This document shows, piece after piece, positions 8,279-17,846 of a stretch of DNA of 64,000 nucleotides. The stretch is from Akkermansia muciniphila (GTDB lineage: Bacteria; Verrucomicrobiota; Verrucomicrobiia; Verrucomicrobiales; Akkermansiaceae), in contig CANQLV010000013.1 in NCBI GenBank assembly GCA_947624785.1, positions 1-64,000 on the forward strand, in the 5' to 3' direction. The position numbers and the translations under genes are program-made. The notes beneath the pieces are model-generated. The model was given only the letters and a program-made list of their open reading frames with translations. It was not told where the DNA came from and searched no databases. Every line of letters begins with the position of its first letter. Position 1 is the stretch's first letter.

Positions 8279-9226
8279 ATGAGCAATATCAACCCATTCA
8301 TTCTAACAGGGATGATGCCGCTTTCAGCCTCATCCATGAACCGCGTCTCCTACATGTGCCCGGTCACCATCAACAATGACGTGGTGCAGGGCCAGACGGA
8401 CATTCAGGATTCCCTCACCGTTGATTCCGGCGGCAATCTTTACATCATCAACGCGCCCGTTTACGTGGGAGGCCCCAACCAGCCGGACCACGGGCACCGC
8501 ACCGCCCACCTGGTCATCCGGAACGGAGGCGCCATGACGCTCTTGGGCAACCTGCCGGACCACATGACCGTTTTTCTGGGCAACAAGGCCAACGGCAGCC
8601 TGGAGATCAACGGCGGCCGCCTTCTGATGGGCCAGGGCCGCATTCAGGGCTCCAGGGAGCATGAAGGCAGAATCGCCATGACGGACGGCTGGCTCTTCGC
8701 CTCGGAAGTGGACCTGCCCGCCGAGGGCTCGGAACTCGTCATCAAGCACGGCCTGATGCGCATCAAAAAACTCTCCGGCAGCGTATCCACCCACATTTAC
8801 GGCGGGGTGCTGCACGTGAAGGAGGAAGCCCACGCCAGCCGCATCCATTTGATAGATGACGGCGTGCTGCTTCTGGGCAGCGTTACCAGCCAGCCTTCCG
8901 CAGACGTCATGGCCGGAGCGGGCATCAACTTCCGCGGGGACGGCGGCGCGCTGGTCATCCGCGTGCCTCATCCGGAAAACGCGCTGACGCGCACGCGGGA
9001 GGCGGAACACGTCTTTGACGAACTGCTCCGGAGGGGCAAGCTCTTCCATGACAGCGAACCCATGACCAGCTTCCAAGGCTTCCACATGAGGGAATTCACC
9101 GGACATGACAGCCTGACGTACGCCGCGCTGCGCCCCTCCGCCCAGCTGCGCGCGGAACAGAACCAGGTCACGCGGCTGCTACACTCCTTCATGTACGGCG
9201 GCAGTGAAAAAGAGCTCCCCATCTGA
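8279..9226 (+). CDS. Beta-helical autotransporter-passenger-like protein of unknown function
   Basis: A 315-residue protein. Residues about 30-230 show repeating short strands with G/N turns (LTVDSGGNLYI, LVIRNGGAMTLLG, LEINGGRLLMGQG, LVIKHGLMRIKKL, THIYGGVLHV), as in right-handed parallel beta-helix passengers. The N-terminus (MSNINPFILTGMMPL) lacks a basic signal peptide, and there is no outer-membrane barrel or PEP-CTERM tail, so export is unexplained. The last 80 residues are helical and charged. It sits between the hydrogenase operon and the CRISPR array with no visible functional tie. I do not recognise a specific family. A second start at the MM near 8309 is possible. Confidence 0.7.
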   Translation: MSNINPFILTGMMPLSASSMNRVSYMCPVTINNDVVQGQTDIQDSLTVDSGGNLYIINAPVYVGGPNQPDHGHRTAHLVIRNGGAMTLLGNLPDHMTVFLGNKANGSLEINGGRLLMGQGRIQGSREHEGRIAMTDGWLFASEVDLPAEGSELVIKHGLMRIKKLSGSVSTHIYGGVLHVKEEAHASRIHLIDDGVLLLGSVTSQPSADVMAGAGINFRGDGGALVIRVPHPENALTRTREAEHVFDELLRRGKLFHDSEPMTSFQGFHMREFTGHDSLTYAALRPSAQLRAEQNQVTRLLHSFMYGGSEKELPI

Positions 9227-9280
9227 CGCGTCCCGGAAAAGCACGGCCGTTACTTATAATATTGTAGAGATGAAAGACCA

Positions 9281-10029
9281 GTTTTAATCTACGACGCACC
9301 CGTGAGGGTGCGACGTCATCCCGGCTCATTGCTTACGTGATCCAGGACGTTTCAATCCACGCACCCGTGAGGGTGCGACATGCAGAGACGCATTAAATCC
9401 TGTTTACTCAATGGTTTCAATCCACGCACCCGTGAGGGTGCGACTGGCGACTAGGCTTCTCTTTGCCTCGGACCAGTAAGTTTCAATCCACGCACCCGTG
9501 AGGGTGCGACGTAGAAAAATGTGCTTTTATGGCAGATTGGCGCAGTTTCAATCCACGCACCCGTGAGGGTGCGACAGTCAGAATGCAAAACTATACACAA
9601 TAACTAAAAGTTTCAATCCACGCACCCGTGAGGGTGCGACTTGCCAATTAGCATGCTATTTTTATAATGACTATGTTTCAATCCACGCACCCGTGAGGGT
9701 GCGACTGCAGCATCCGTTAAAGCTGCAACAACAATAATAGTTTCAATCCACGCACCCGTGAGGGTGCGACTTTTTCAATGGATTATAATTGTGTCATACA
9801 AAATGTTTCAATCCACGCACCCGTGAGGGTGCGACAGGAGCTTTGCGACGAGCTGAACCGCAAGCATCGTGTTTCAATCCACGCACCCGTGAGGGTGCGA
9901 CCAAAATTGCCACCACCCGCGGAAATCAATGACTGTTTCAATCCACGCACCCGTGAGGGTGCGACTTGCGTGATATACTGGACACGTAGAGAGAGGGAGT
10001 TTCAATCCACGCACCCGTGAGGGTGCGAC
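9281..10029 (-). CRISPR. Type I-C-like CRISPR array, 12 repeats and 11 spacers, no cas genes nearby
   Basis: Repeats are 31 bases. In the likely transcribed (minus) sense they begin GTCGCACCCTCACGGGTGCG and end TGGATTGAAAC, with a GCACCC/GGGTGC hairpin and the ATTGAAAC end typical of type I-C arrays. Starts on the plus strand: 9281 (degenerate), 9349, 9414, 9480, 9545, 9610, 9675, 9740, 9805, 9871, 9935 and 9999. Spacers are 33-35 bases. The leftmost repeat (9281-9314) has a 3-base insertion and two substitutions, marking the old trailer end, so the leader should lie to the right of 10029 and transcription should run leftward. All other repeats are identical. No cas gene occurs in the 64 kb. 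Confidence 0.97.
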
Positions 10030-10857
10030 GGCGCGGGGAGATATGCATTGAGAAGCAACGCCGCAAAAAGCTTTTTGCGCCAACCTCTTTCCACGGCGAT
10101 ATTCCTCACGCCCTTTATTTTATCTCCAGGTATGTCAATCTTCTCTTTCCAATGACTTGCAGGAATCGCCGATCTCCCGGGGAATTCCTGTGAGACTGGG
10201 GTTGGCGCAAGCAGTGAGAAGGGTTTCAACAAATGGTAAATTTATTGTTTTCCACCTGCTTACGGCAACCTGAATTTTATTCATGCTAGACATTCCTCCG
10301 CCTTCCGTCCAGCAACTTTTCCACACGGTTCTGAAAATGGAAGGCCGTCCCGTTATCCGGGATAAAAAGCGGAAAAGAGGAAGCAGCCGCTTGTGCATTT
10401 TTCTCCACCGGTCCTTCATTGAAGAATCCGTGGGCGAACTCCGGCATAGGGAAAAAAAGCGCCCCAAGGCTTTACGGGCAGCGTGGAAAGAATTTTTACC
10501 CCCGTTTCTTCACCAAGCGTTCCGGCAGGGCCCCGATTTCTGCTGACGGCAAAGCAGGCCATTCCGGCTTCTCATGAGAAAAAAAATCAAGCGCGGCCTT
10601 CCACGCATAACAGGGTCATTTCCTCTGAAAAAACGCACTTCGTTCGTGCAATGAACCATTTATGGAGACAGTGCGCCTCCCGTGGATGCCAAGCCATCAA
10701 TTCCAGGAAGCAGGGCTCATCCAGCCTCTCTGCCGCACACGGCCTCCGGAAGTGGGGAGAACCGGCAATGGAAAAAAATACAGCCTGGACGCCTCTGTTT
10801 TACGAAGATTTTTTCAGATCCCCCTTTCAAGCAAATTTTCATAAAAAAGGCCATCAA
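10030..10857. other. CRISPR leader side and gene-poor gap
   Basis: About 830 bases without a convincing gene. Next to the array an 18-base perfect palindrome CGCAAAAAGCTTTTTGCG (10062-10079) is followed by AACC, and GGTTGGCGCAA recurs about 120 bases away in inverted form (near 10199 against 10075-10085). The AT-rich stretch to about 10140 is a plausible leader. Short open frames further right have no protein-like character. Confidence 0.5.
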
Positions 10858-10896
10858 TGAAAAAGCCGCCGGACCAGAATGCCAGCGGCTTTTTCA
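10858..10896. terminator. Bidirectional terminator-like hairpin
   Basis: Perfect 12-bp arms TGAAAAAGCCGC and GCGGCTTTTTCA around a 15-base loop. The T-run in either direction makes it usable from both strands. It lies 24 bases after the stop of the minus-strand gene at 10920. Confidence 0.8.
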
Positions 10897-10919
10897 TAGA
10901 GGGGCAAGTGGGAAAAACG

Positions 10920-11321
10920 TTACTTCAGGAACGTAATCGTGAGGGGAGCCACGTAGTCGTAATCCCCGTTCGCCACCTTGACGGCAGTGATAATGGCGAA
11001 AACAATCCACGCGATGACGACCACGGGAGCGAGCACGAAGCCGATCAGGACAAAACATAACAGGAAGGCCGCAATCGAATAAATAGCCCAGGAAATCTGG
11101 GCATTCAGAACGTTCTTTCCTACCTTGTCCACCAGCGGGTTGGCATCCTTCCAGACCAGCCAGCAGATCAGGGGAGGAATGATGTTCACGCCGGTGGAGA
11201 AACCGAAAAAGACGGATACCAGCGGAGAAACCGCCGTAAGAGTGGCCTGGGTCTTGTCTGGCTGTTTTTCAGGGGCGGGCTCCTGAACCGGCTCCTGGAT
11301 GATTTGTTGTTCTTCGTTCAT
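10920..11321 (-). CDS. DUF4870-like (Tic20-type) small membrane protein
   Basis: 133 residues from the ATG at 11321. A charged, Glu/Gln/Pro-rich N-terminus (residues 1-30) is followed by hydrophobic segments: PLVSVFFGFSTGVNIIPPLICWLVW, SWAIYSIAAFLLCFVLIGFVL and VVVIAWIVFAIITAVKVANG. The order of a first helix, a loop with KVGKNVLNAQISW, and two further helices matches the DUF4870 family, whose function is unknown. A longer frame to 11471 would add 50 residues unlike the family and is rejected. The terminator at 10858-10896 ends the unit. Confidence 0.82.
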   Translation of the reverse strand: MNEEQQIIQEPVQEPAPEKQPDKTQATLTAVSPLVSVFFGFSTGVNIIPPLICWLVWKDANPLVDKVGKNVLNAQISWAIYSIAAFLLCFVLIGFVLAPVVVIAWIVFAIITAVKVANGDYDYVAPLTITFLK

Positions 11322-11473
11322 AAAAAATTCAAGGCGATGGGAAGCGGCGGGCGAACGGAAACTTCTTCCATTCCTTTCCGCCTCAGTTAACCTCTTTTTC
11401 ACATATTCCTCCCTGTAGTCAAGCTTCCAGACCGTTCGTTTTCCGAATAAAAAGCGTTCTCCTGCAATCATTC

Positions 11474-11502
11474 TTGCCTCCGCGGCGGGAAGCGGCTACA
11501 CA
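11474..11502 (+). promoter_or_regulatory. Predicted promoter of the NlpC/P60 gene
   Basis: TTGCCT (11474-11479), 17-base spacer, TACACA (11497-11502). The ATG at 11511 is only 8 bases after the -10 box, implying a leaderless or near-leaderless mRNA. Confidence 0.55.
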
Positions 11503-11510
11503 TGCAGTCC

Positions 11511-12242
11511 ATGACCAACACCCTGACGCTGCTCACCCTTTCCGCCTGCCTGGGGGCCTGTGCCCCCGGCGTGCCGGAAATACTGCCTCCCTCTTCTTCC
11601 GTCACCCGCCGTGAAGCCCTGGAAACCAGCCGGGCCTATACTTCCATGGCCTGGCGGGGCTCTCCCCGGAACGTCCGCCACGGAACGGACGAGGACGGCA
11701 TCCGGATAGACACTCCGGACGCCGCAGCAGCCGGAGGCCATGCCGGCGCGTGGTGGCGGCCCGGCGCGCGTTCCACCGGCATGCCGTACAAATGGGGCGG
11801 GTTCGACACCCCGCGGCAGTTCGCCGCACGCTTGAAGGGGGATGCCGCCAACGGGGGCGCCCCCGCCGCGGCCGGAGACATGGGCACCCTGGAAAAGCAG
11901 GCCGCGGGGGATGCCGCCGTCAGCCGCTTTGCCGCCGGGGTGGACTGCTCCGGCTTCGTCTCCCGCTGCTGGCGCCTGTCCAGGCCCTTTTCCACACGGG
12001 AGCTTCCCGCTCTTTCCATCCCCCTGCCCTCCTGGGAGGAGCTGAAAACGGGGGACATCCTGATTGCTCCGGGACGGCACGTGCTCCTGTTCATTCGCTG
12101 GGTGGGAGCGGAAAAAGACAGGTTCCTGGGCAGCGAAGCCGGCCCCCTGCCGGTCTGGAAGTGCGCGGAGCATGTGTTCAGCCGCCCCCTGCTGGAGAAC
12201 AGCGGCTACCTCCCCATGAGGTACAGGGGTATGCGGAACTGA
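11511..12242 (+). CDS. NlpC/P60-family cell-wall hydrolase lipoprotein
   Basis: 243 residues. The N-terminus MTNTLTLLTLSACLGAC holds a lipobox (LSAC), so it should be lipidated. The C-terminal half has the cysteine-peptidase core: GVDCSGFVSRC (catalytic Cys), then TGDILIAPGRHVLLF (catalytic His). These enzymes cut peptide bonds in peptidoglycan stems. An Ala/Gly-rich insertion (about residues 100-140) separates the substrate-side YKWGGFDTP motif from the Cys. The start is placed at 11511 rather than the in-frame ATG at 11502 because the latter overlaps the predicted -10 box; both keep the signal peptide. Confidence 0.85.
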   Translation: MTNTLTLLTLSACLGACAPGVPEILPPSSSVTRREALETSRAYTSMAWRGSPRNVRHGTDEDGIRIDTPDAAAAGGHAGAWWRPGARSTGMPYKWGGFDTPRQFAARLKGDAANGGAPAAAGDMGTLEKQAAGDAAVSRFAAGVDCSGFVSRCWRLSRPFSTRELPALSIPLPSWEELKTGDILIAPGRHVLLFIRWVGAEKDRFLGSEAGPLPVWKCAEHVFSRPLLENSGYLPMRYRGMRN

Positions 12243-12341
12243 AAACGGGTTCCGGAGCAGCCGTGCGCCCCTTTCTTCCCGGAACAGGAATGAGGGGAAA
12301 GGCATCAAGAAATATTCCGGAAACTTTCCGGCCCCCCTCCG

Positions 12342-12383
12342 TAAAAAGAAACCCGGCCTCCCATGCAGCAGGGACGCCGGGTT
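12342..12383 (-). terminator. Intrinsic terminator of the first GH20 gene
   Basis: Arms AACCCGGC (12350-12357) and GCCGGGTT (12376-12383); read on the minus strand the hairpin is followed by TCTTTTT. It lies about 50 bases after the stop at 12434. Confidence 0.8.
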
Positions 12384-12433
12384 ACAGGCCAGGCCGCCCC
12401 GTCAAGGGCGGCGGACTGTCCAAATGCCGTGAA

Positions 12434-14704
12434 TTATAACGGCTGTACGTTAAAATTGAACACCTTCCCCTGGAAAGAGGTGCCAAGTTCCTTCAGAGGC
12501 AGAATGAACGTGGAACGGTGTACTTTGGGACGATGCTTGAATTTGTCCGAAAAATCCTTGCTCTTGTCGGAAAAACTCTTCAGCACGGCGGTTCCGGCAG
12601 GCTTTCCGTCAAGCAACAGGCTGGTTTTCTCCGGTTCACCCACAATTTCCACCTTGACCTTTTTGCCCACGGGCAGCTTGACGCCGAAGGAGAATTCCAG
12701 AGAATCGTCACGGCGGAATCCGACAGTGCCGTCCTTCATGACCGCAAGCAATTCGCCTTCAGGCGCGGCAAGCAGCACCTGCTCTTTCCCTTCCGGAGCG
12801 GCAGTCAATTCCAGTTCCATAGTCAGGCGGTAATTCGGCCCCAGGGCAGGCTTGTCCAGCTTCTGGGGAAGGGTGGAAGGCTTCACCGTAAAGGGCTGGT
12901 CATCCTTCCATTTATACAGGGGATTGGTGCGCGGAGCATTGCCGATGGCCGAAACCAGCTCGCGATGCTGTTCAAACGTATCCGGAGCCTTGGCGGTTCC
13001 CCACAGTTTCTGGCCGAGTACGTCCATGGAACCGGAAATGATTCCCCAAATGTCATAAGGCGCGTACCCCGTATGCATAATGTCCGTTTCATCATTCCAG
13101 ACGGCGAAGGCGCCTCCGAGAAGCTGGGGATGGCCGGAAGGCAACGTTTCATTGCCGATGCGGTTGGGAATCCAGTTGTTGTACAGTCCCTTATGGTTTC
13201 TGTCCATCCGGTAGTAGCCGGCAAAGGGAACGATATAAAGGGCTCCATCGTTCGTATTGATCACATCATAGCCCTGGTTGACGGCCTCCCACGCTTTCAT
13301 CCAGCCGGTACTCCAAAGGTTCATCTGAACCCCCTTGCTGACTACCGGGGTCTTTCCCGGTTTGGCGCTGAGGCTTCCCCAGATGCGGGGCGTATAACCG
13401 CGCTTGAGGGCATGGCTGAGCACGGCGTTTGCAAAGTGGCGGTAATCTTCCTTGTCCCCATAGAATTCATCCGCCCCCACATGCACCACGCCGCAGTCCG
13501 CGAACACGGGACGGCCCAGCTTGGGATCCTTCAGCATGTATTCGTCAAAAACCTTGCTCACCAGGTCGATCGTTTCCGGATTGGCGGCGTCCAGCATTTC
13601 GCAGCGGCGCTTCTCATGATTCATGGGCCCCTTGTAGATGAGATCGGGCCGCAGGCGGGTGAAGGAAAGGGCATGCCCCGGAGTGTCGAACTCCGGAACA
13701 ATGTTGACGCCGTACTTCCTGGCGTAGCTGGCCAGGTCGGCGAATTCCTTCTTGGTATAAAAAAGATCCTTGGCTGTCAGGGGGGTGCCGTCCTTTCCCT
13801 TCATTCTGGATTCCAGGCGGAAGGCCGCATAGCTTTCCTTGAACGGATCATGGCCGTTGTCCACATAGTGCTCGTGGAAAATATAGTTGTTGTTGATGAC
13901 CAGGTGCAGGTCATTCATCTTGTACCAGGCCATGGTGCGGATCACGTCCTTCAGGTAACTGAGGGGATAGGGAGTGCGCGCGACATCAAGCATGAAACCG
14001 CGGAGCTGGTAGCGCGGGAAATCCACCGCCGTGCCGCAGGGAACGCTGCCGGGGGTCTGGCGCAGCATCTGAAGCAGGGTGCGCGTTCCCCAGAACAGGC
14101 CGGTGGGAGCCGCCGCACCGAGGCGAACGCCGTCTCTGGAAATCTGGAGCCGGTATCCTTCCCTGCCCAGATTGCCGCCCTTCAGCAGGGAAAGGGAAAT
14201 ATCCGCCTTCGCTCCGGGGGCGACAAGCTTGACTTTCTTCCCCAGGACGTCTTCCATATCCGCCGCAAACAATCTGCCCAGCTCCTTGTCCGGGCACGCT
14301 ACGGTAACCGTGTTCCCCAGCTTGTACTCGCCCTGGCCGCCTTTCCATTGCAGAATTTCCGGAATAATCCGCGGCTTGGGATTGCCCTGGGCGGCGTTCG
14401 GGGCCTGCAGCATGATTTCATAATCCTTGCTGACGGCCTCCTTGCCGTCCTTGGTCACCTTGAAGCTGACGTTGACGGGGGTATCTGAAATAACGGGGGC
14501 TATCTTTCCCTTGCTGTTAATAAGCTGCTCATAGTCGGCGCCCAGGAATTTGACCTGGGCTCCGGAGGCGCTGGGCACCGGCAGTTGTTTCGCGCCCGCT
14601 TTCACCGGAGGGATGGAGAGGGAATCCGCAATCTGCTTGGCGTCCTGCCCCATCAAGGGAGATGCGGCAAAAGCGGCGATCATCAGGAATAGGTTCTTCT
14701 TCAT
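12434..14704 (-). CDS. Secreted GH20 beta-N-acetylhexosaminidase with C-terminal LamG-like domain
   Basis: Removes terminal beta-linked GlcNAc or GalNAc from glycans. 756 residues from the ATG at 14704, which gives the signal peptide [20 protein letters not shown]; a frame 15 codons longer is rejected for that reason. Order: an N-terminal region, a GH20b alpha/beta domain (about 130-240: [13 protein letters not shown] to GTRTLLQML), the TIM-barrel catalytic domain (about 250-600) with [18 protein letters not shown] and the catalytic pair in HVGADEF (D-E near residue 411), then a LamG-like beta-sandwich (about 620-750). It is monocistronic. In a mucin-adapted lineage the natural substrate is likely mucin O-glycan, which is inference. 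Confidence 0.93.
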   Translation of the reverse strand: MKKNLFLMIAAFAASPLMGQDAKQIADSLSIPPVKAGAKQLPVPSASGAQVKFLGADYEQLINSKGKIAPVISDTPVNVSFKVTKDGKEAVSKDYEIMLQAPNAAQGNPKPRIIPEILQWKGGQGEYKLGNTVTVACPDKELGRLFAADMEDVLGKKVKLVAPGAKADISLSLLKGGNLGREGYRLQISRDGVRLGAAAPTGLFWGTRTLLQMLRQTPGSVPCGTAVDFPRYQLRGFMLDVARTPYPLSYLKDVIRTMAWYKMNDLHLVINNNYIFHEHYVDNGHDPFKESYAAFRLESRMKGKDGTPLTAKDLFYTKKEFADLASYARKYGVNIVPEFDTPGHALSFTRLRPDLIYKGPMNHEKRRCEMLDAANPETIDLVSKVFDEYMLKDPKLGRPVFADCGVVHVGADEFYGDKEDYRHFANAVLSHALKRGYTPRIWGSLSAKPGKTPVVSKGVQMNLWSTGWMKAWEAVNQGYDVINTNDGALYIVPFAGYYRMDRNHKGLYNNWIPNRIGNETLPSGHPQLLGGAFAVWNDETDIMHTGYAPYDIWGIISGSMDVLGQKLWGTAKAPDTFEQHRELVSAIGNAPRTNPLYKWKDDQPFTVKPSTLPQKLDKPALGPNYRLTMELELTAAPEGKEQVLLAAPEGELLAVMKDGTVGFRRDDSLEFSFGVKLPVGKKVKVEIVGEPEKTSLLLDGKPAGTAVLKSFSDKSKDFSDKFKHRPKVHRSTFILPLKELGTSFQGKVFNFNVQPL

Positions 14705-15008
14705 GTTGTCGTGTCGTTTCAGGGGAAAGGAGTATCTGATTCGTGCCAAGAATTACGCGCCCGCCGTCCTTTTCTTGCAGGGAAAGGGAAAAAGCGGGTG
14801 AATTTTCCTTCGTTCCGCCGTCCGGGCAGGCATTCCGCCGGGCAGACTGCTGCGCGTCAGGCTTCATGAAGGAAAACCGCCGGCCCCGGGAGGACCGGCC
14901 ACTCTTGTTCAGGCGGATTATTATCCCAAACATTCCGTTATTGGCGAGATTAAAAAACGGGCACGCTCCGGACGCGGGAAAAAGATCATGCAGGCCGCCC
15001 CGCCGGAC
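14705..15008. other. Intergenic gap upstream of the GH20 gene
   Basis: About 300 bases between the GH20 start and the terminator of the nitroreductase gene. It must hold the GH20 promoter, but I see no convincing -35/-10 pair and no gene. Confidence 0.5.
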
Positions 15009-15048
15009 AAAAAAGAAGGGCCGGACCTCCAATCAGGAAATCCGGCCC
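15009..15048 (-). terminator. Intrinsic terminator of the hisC-nitroreductase unit
   Basis: Arms GGGCCGGA (15018-15025) and TCCGGCCC (15041-15048); on the minus strand the hairpin is followed by TTCTTTTTTG. It lies just after the stop at 15076. Confidence 0.85.
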
Positions 15049-15075
15049 CCGGACAGGGAAAAAGGGAAGGATGAA

Positions 15076-15720
15076 TCAGGCGCGGATGTCGATCACCTCC
15101 CCGGCGGGGAAGCGCACCTTGGCCTCGCGGGCGTAATCGTCGTCCTTCGCGCGGTAGCCCAGCGCCACGCTCACCACGGAGCGGTAAGGCGTGCCCTCCA
15201 GGCCCAGAATCTCATCATACTTCTCGCGGTCCATGCCGCCGATGGTGCAGGAATCCACCCGAAGGGCGGCGGCCGCGCTGAGCAGGAAGCCTACGGCAAT
15301 GTACACCTGGCAATCCAGCCACGCATGCATCTTCTCCGGAGTCAGGGATTTCACGTAACTGCTGTAAAAGTCAGCGGAGGAAGCCAGCTTTTCCGCGGAC
15401 GGATGGCGCGTGAATTCAATCTGGGCCAGGTAGCGGTCCACATCCCGCTGGGTGGCGGTGCGCCGGGCGCACAGCACCACGTAATGGGAGCAATCCTCCA
15501 CCTGGGACTGGTTCCAGGAAACCTCCCGCAGACGCGCCTTCAATTCCTTATTGGTCACCACCACGAACTTCCAGAGCTGGAGCCCCAGGGAGGAGGGACT
15601 GAGGCGCAGGCTTTCCGCCAGCGCGTGCCAGGTGGGTTTCTCAATGCGGGCTTCTGGGTCAAACTTCTTGCAGGCGTAACGCCATTCAAGACCGTCCATG
15701 TACTGTTCCGGAGAGATCAT
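15076..15720 (-). CDS. Nitroreductase-family NAD(P)H-dependent flavin oxidoreductase
   Basis: A 214-residue soluble FMN enzyme of the NfsB-like type. YACKKFDP near the N-terminus, the SPSSLGLQLWKFVVV flavin motif (about 41-55), and the C-terminal VVSVALGYRAKDDDY segment are characteristic. Such enzymes reduce quinones, nitro compounds or flavins; the physiological substrate is not evident. It follows hisC by 32 bases on the same strand and shares its terminator, so the two are probably co-transcribed. Confidence 0.88.
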   Translation of the reverse strand: MISPEQYMDGLEWRYACKKFDPEARIEKPTWHALAESLRLSPSSLGLQLWKFVVVTNKELKARLREVSWNQSQVEDCSHYVVLCARRTATQRDVDRYLAQIEFTRHPSAEKLASSADFYSSYVKSLTPEKMHAWLDCQVYIAVGFLLSAAAALRVDSCTIGGMDREKYDEILGLEGTPYRSVVSVALGYRAKDDDYAREAKVRFPAGEVIDIRA

Positions 15721-15752
15721 ACAAGGTGAGACAGGGAAAACGGTGAAACTGT

Positions 15753-16844
15753 TTAAAGAACCTCCTTCAAAACTTCAATGCAGCGGGCGTTTTCCGCCGG
15801 AGTGCCCACGCTGATGCGTATCCATTCCGGCAGTCCGTAACCATCCTGCGCGCGGACGATCACCCCCCTGGCCAGCATGTCCTGGAATACCTTCCCGCCC
15901 TGCCCCACCTTCACCAGGACAAAATTGCCCTGGCTGGGAATCCATTCCAGCCCCATGTCCCGGAAAGCCTGTTCGTAAAAACGCATGCCCTCGGCATTGT
16001 TCTCCACGGTGCGGCGCACGTGCTCCCGGTCTTCCAGGGCGGCCAGGGCCGCCTCCTGCGCCAGCACGTGCAGGTTGAACGGCGCACGCGCCTTGTGCAG
16101 CATGCTGCACACGTGTTCCGGAGCAATGCCGTAGCCCACGCGCAGTCCCGCCAGGCCGTAAGCCTTGGAGAAGGTGCGGAGAACAATCACGTTGCGGCCT
16201 TCCCTCACGAATTTGAGGGTATCCGGCGGATTGTCGGAAAACTCCCGGTACGCCTCGTCAAAACACACCAGCACGTGTTCCGGCACCTTCGCCATGAAAT
16301 CGTCAATCTCCTGCTGGCCCACCACCGTTCCCACGGGATTGGTGGGATTCGTGATGAACACGATGCGCGTCTTGTCCGTAACGGCATCCAGGAAGCCGTT
16401 CAGATCGTGCGTCCAGTCCGGCTTGTTGGGCACCTCCACGTAGGTGGCGCCGAACAGCTTGGACATGATGGGGTACATGGAAAAGGCGTGCCTGGCGGCC
16501 ACCACCTCCGCCCGGGGATTCAGCAGGGCATGGCACATCAGCTCAATCACCTCGCTGCTGCCCGTGCCCACCACCGTCTGGCCGAAGTCCACGCCGCAGA
16601 ATTCAGCAATGGCGGAGCGCAGGCGGAAGGCCGCGCCGTCCGGATAAATATTCACGCCTGCCGCCGCGCGGGCAATGGCCTCCACCGCCTTGGGGGACGG
16701 CCCCAGCGGGTTCTCATTGGACGCCAGTTTCACAATGTCATGGGGATCCAGCCCCAGTTCCCGGGCCGTCTCCTCAATGGGCTTGCCCGGCTGGTAAGCC
16801 ACCAATTCCAGCACATGCTGGTTTGCGAAACTTTCAATACTCAT
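15753..16844 (-). CDS. hisC: Histidinol-phosphate aminotransferase
   Basis: A PLP enzyme converting imidazole-acetol phosphate and glutamate to histidinol phosphate. 363 residues, normal length. LASNENPLGPS near residue 38, FITNPTNPVGT, CFDEAYREF and the PLP-lysine motif RTFSKAYGLAGLRVGYGIA are all present. No other his genes are nearby, so the pathway is dispersed. The ATG at 16844 lies 9 bases from a predicted -10 box. Aromatic aminotransferase side activity is known in the family. Confidence 0.93.
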   Translation of the reverse strand: MSIESFANQHVLELVAYQPGKPIEETARELGLDPHDIVKLASNENPLGPSPKAVEAIARAAAGVNIYPDGAAFRLRSAIAEFCGVDFGQTVVGTGSSEVIELMCHALLNPRAEVVAARHAFSMYPIMSKLFGATYVEVPNKPDWTHDLNGFLDAVTDKTRIVFITNPTNPVGTVVGQQEIDDFMAKVPEHVLVCFDEAYREFSDNPPDTLKFVREGRNVIVLRTFSKAYGLAGLRVGYGIAPEHVCSMLHKARAPFNLHVLAQEAALAALEDREHVRRTVENNAEGMRFYEQAFRDMGLEWIPSQGNFVLVKVGQGGKVFQDMLARGVIVRAQDGYGLPEWIRISVGTPAENARCIEVLKEVL

Positions 16845-16853
16845 AGCGGCGGA

Positions 16854-16882
16854 ATGTTACCGCCATTCCCCACTTCTGGCAA
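16854..16882 (-). promoter_or_regulatory. Predicted hisC promoter with short leader
   Basis: On the minus strand TTGCCA (16877-16882), 17-base spacer, TAACAT (16854-16859), then 9 bases to the ATG. A partial copy of the CGGATxxxAAATCCG palindrome overlaps the -35 region. Confidence 0.55.
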
Positions 16883-16921
16883 TACGGATTTCCATCCGGA
16901 GCGGTCCTTTATCCACGGCGT

Positions 16922-17510
16922 TTATCTGTTTTTCCCAGGCCGCGGATTTGAATACGGAACATCCTCCGGGACCAACTGGCGGGAATGCAAGAGACGGGTA
17001 CGCATATAAATTCCGGACAACTCCCGTGAGAAAAAGTCCGTATCCCGGAAAATGAAATAAAGCCGTTCATCCTTCTTGTCCACGATGTCCGCCAGGGAAT
17101 CCACAAAAAGATAAGGAAAAACGGCACGGTGAATTTCCTTTTCAAAAAACGGCATGGAATCCTTAATCTTCCGCAGCCGGATGGTGGTCAGCGCCATTCC
17201 GTCCGGATTCAGGATTTTCCGGGCCTCACTGTAACAGGAATGATCGGCTTCATTGCGCCCCATGAGGGGTGAAAGTCAAAGAGCGGGCGTCCGCCATCCA
17301 AAACGGAGGCCTATCCGGGATGCTGTACCGTGTTCCGTCACATGAAGGTTCCTTGAATAATTGCCTTTCCGCAGCCGCAACTTCCTGATGCGGCATTTTC
17401 ATGGAAGCAACCGCCTGCGGCCTGATTTGCCTTTCCCATGAACTGGCCACCTCCGCGGAAACGCACATCACGGGGAAAAGAAAAAGGCATGCTGCAATAT
17501 TCGCCATCAT
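16922..17510 (-). pseudogene. Candidate frameshifted small secreted protein
   Basis: Two overlapping minus-strand frames read as one protein. The upstream part (from 17510) starts MMANIAACLFLFPVMCVSA, a good signal peptide, and stops at 17250. The downstream part (17263-16922) begins MGRNEADHSCYSEARK and continues about 113 residues without its own export signal. Removing one base near the CCCC run at about 17266-17270 would join them. They overlap by 14 bases, so real translational coupling cannot be excluded. I do not recognise a family. Whether this is a true mutation or a consensus error cannot be told here. Confidence 0.4.
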
Positions 17511-17534
17511 CAATTTTGATGACTGTAACATCAT

Positions 17535-17846
17535 GCGTTAAAAAGTTCTGTAAAGAATGTTCCAGTTTCCGGGAAAAGGATTTACCCGCTGGCACAGCAT
17601 TGGCAACGGATGAAGAACAACTCTTCCTTGACAGACCACGATGCTTCCGGCGCGCCAGACCGCCTATCCGTCTCCGGCGTGTTCCCATCGTGAAACCGTC
17701 AATTTTTCCCGGCATGTCGTAAAGCGCATTCCCCCATCTCCTGAAAAAACCGTGGATGCCACTCTGGAATTTCCGCCTGTCCTTTCCTTCCGTTTTTCCG
17801 CGCTTCCCCTTCCCTTCCATATCAAAAAGCAACCCGGTTTAACGGC
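17535..17846. other. Intergenic gap
   Basis: About 310 bases upstream of the candidate frameshifted gene and downstream of the GrpB-family gene. Open frames on both strands look like chance; no clear hairpin or promoter was found. Confidence 0.4.

Noticed and set aside
10135..10546. Open frames of 87-110 codons on both strands beside the CRISPR array as possible cas remnants
   Set aside because: No Cas motifs, no hydrophobic or domain-like pattern, and frames on both strands over the same bases.
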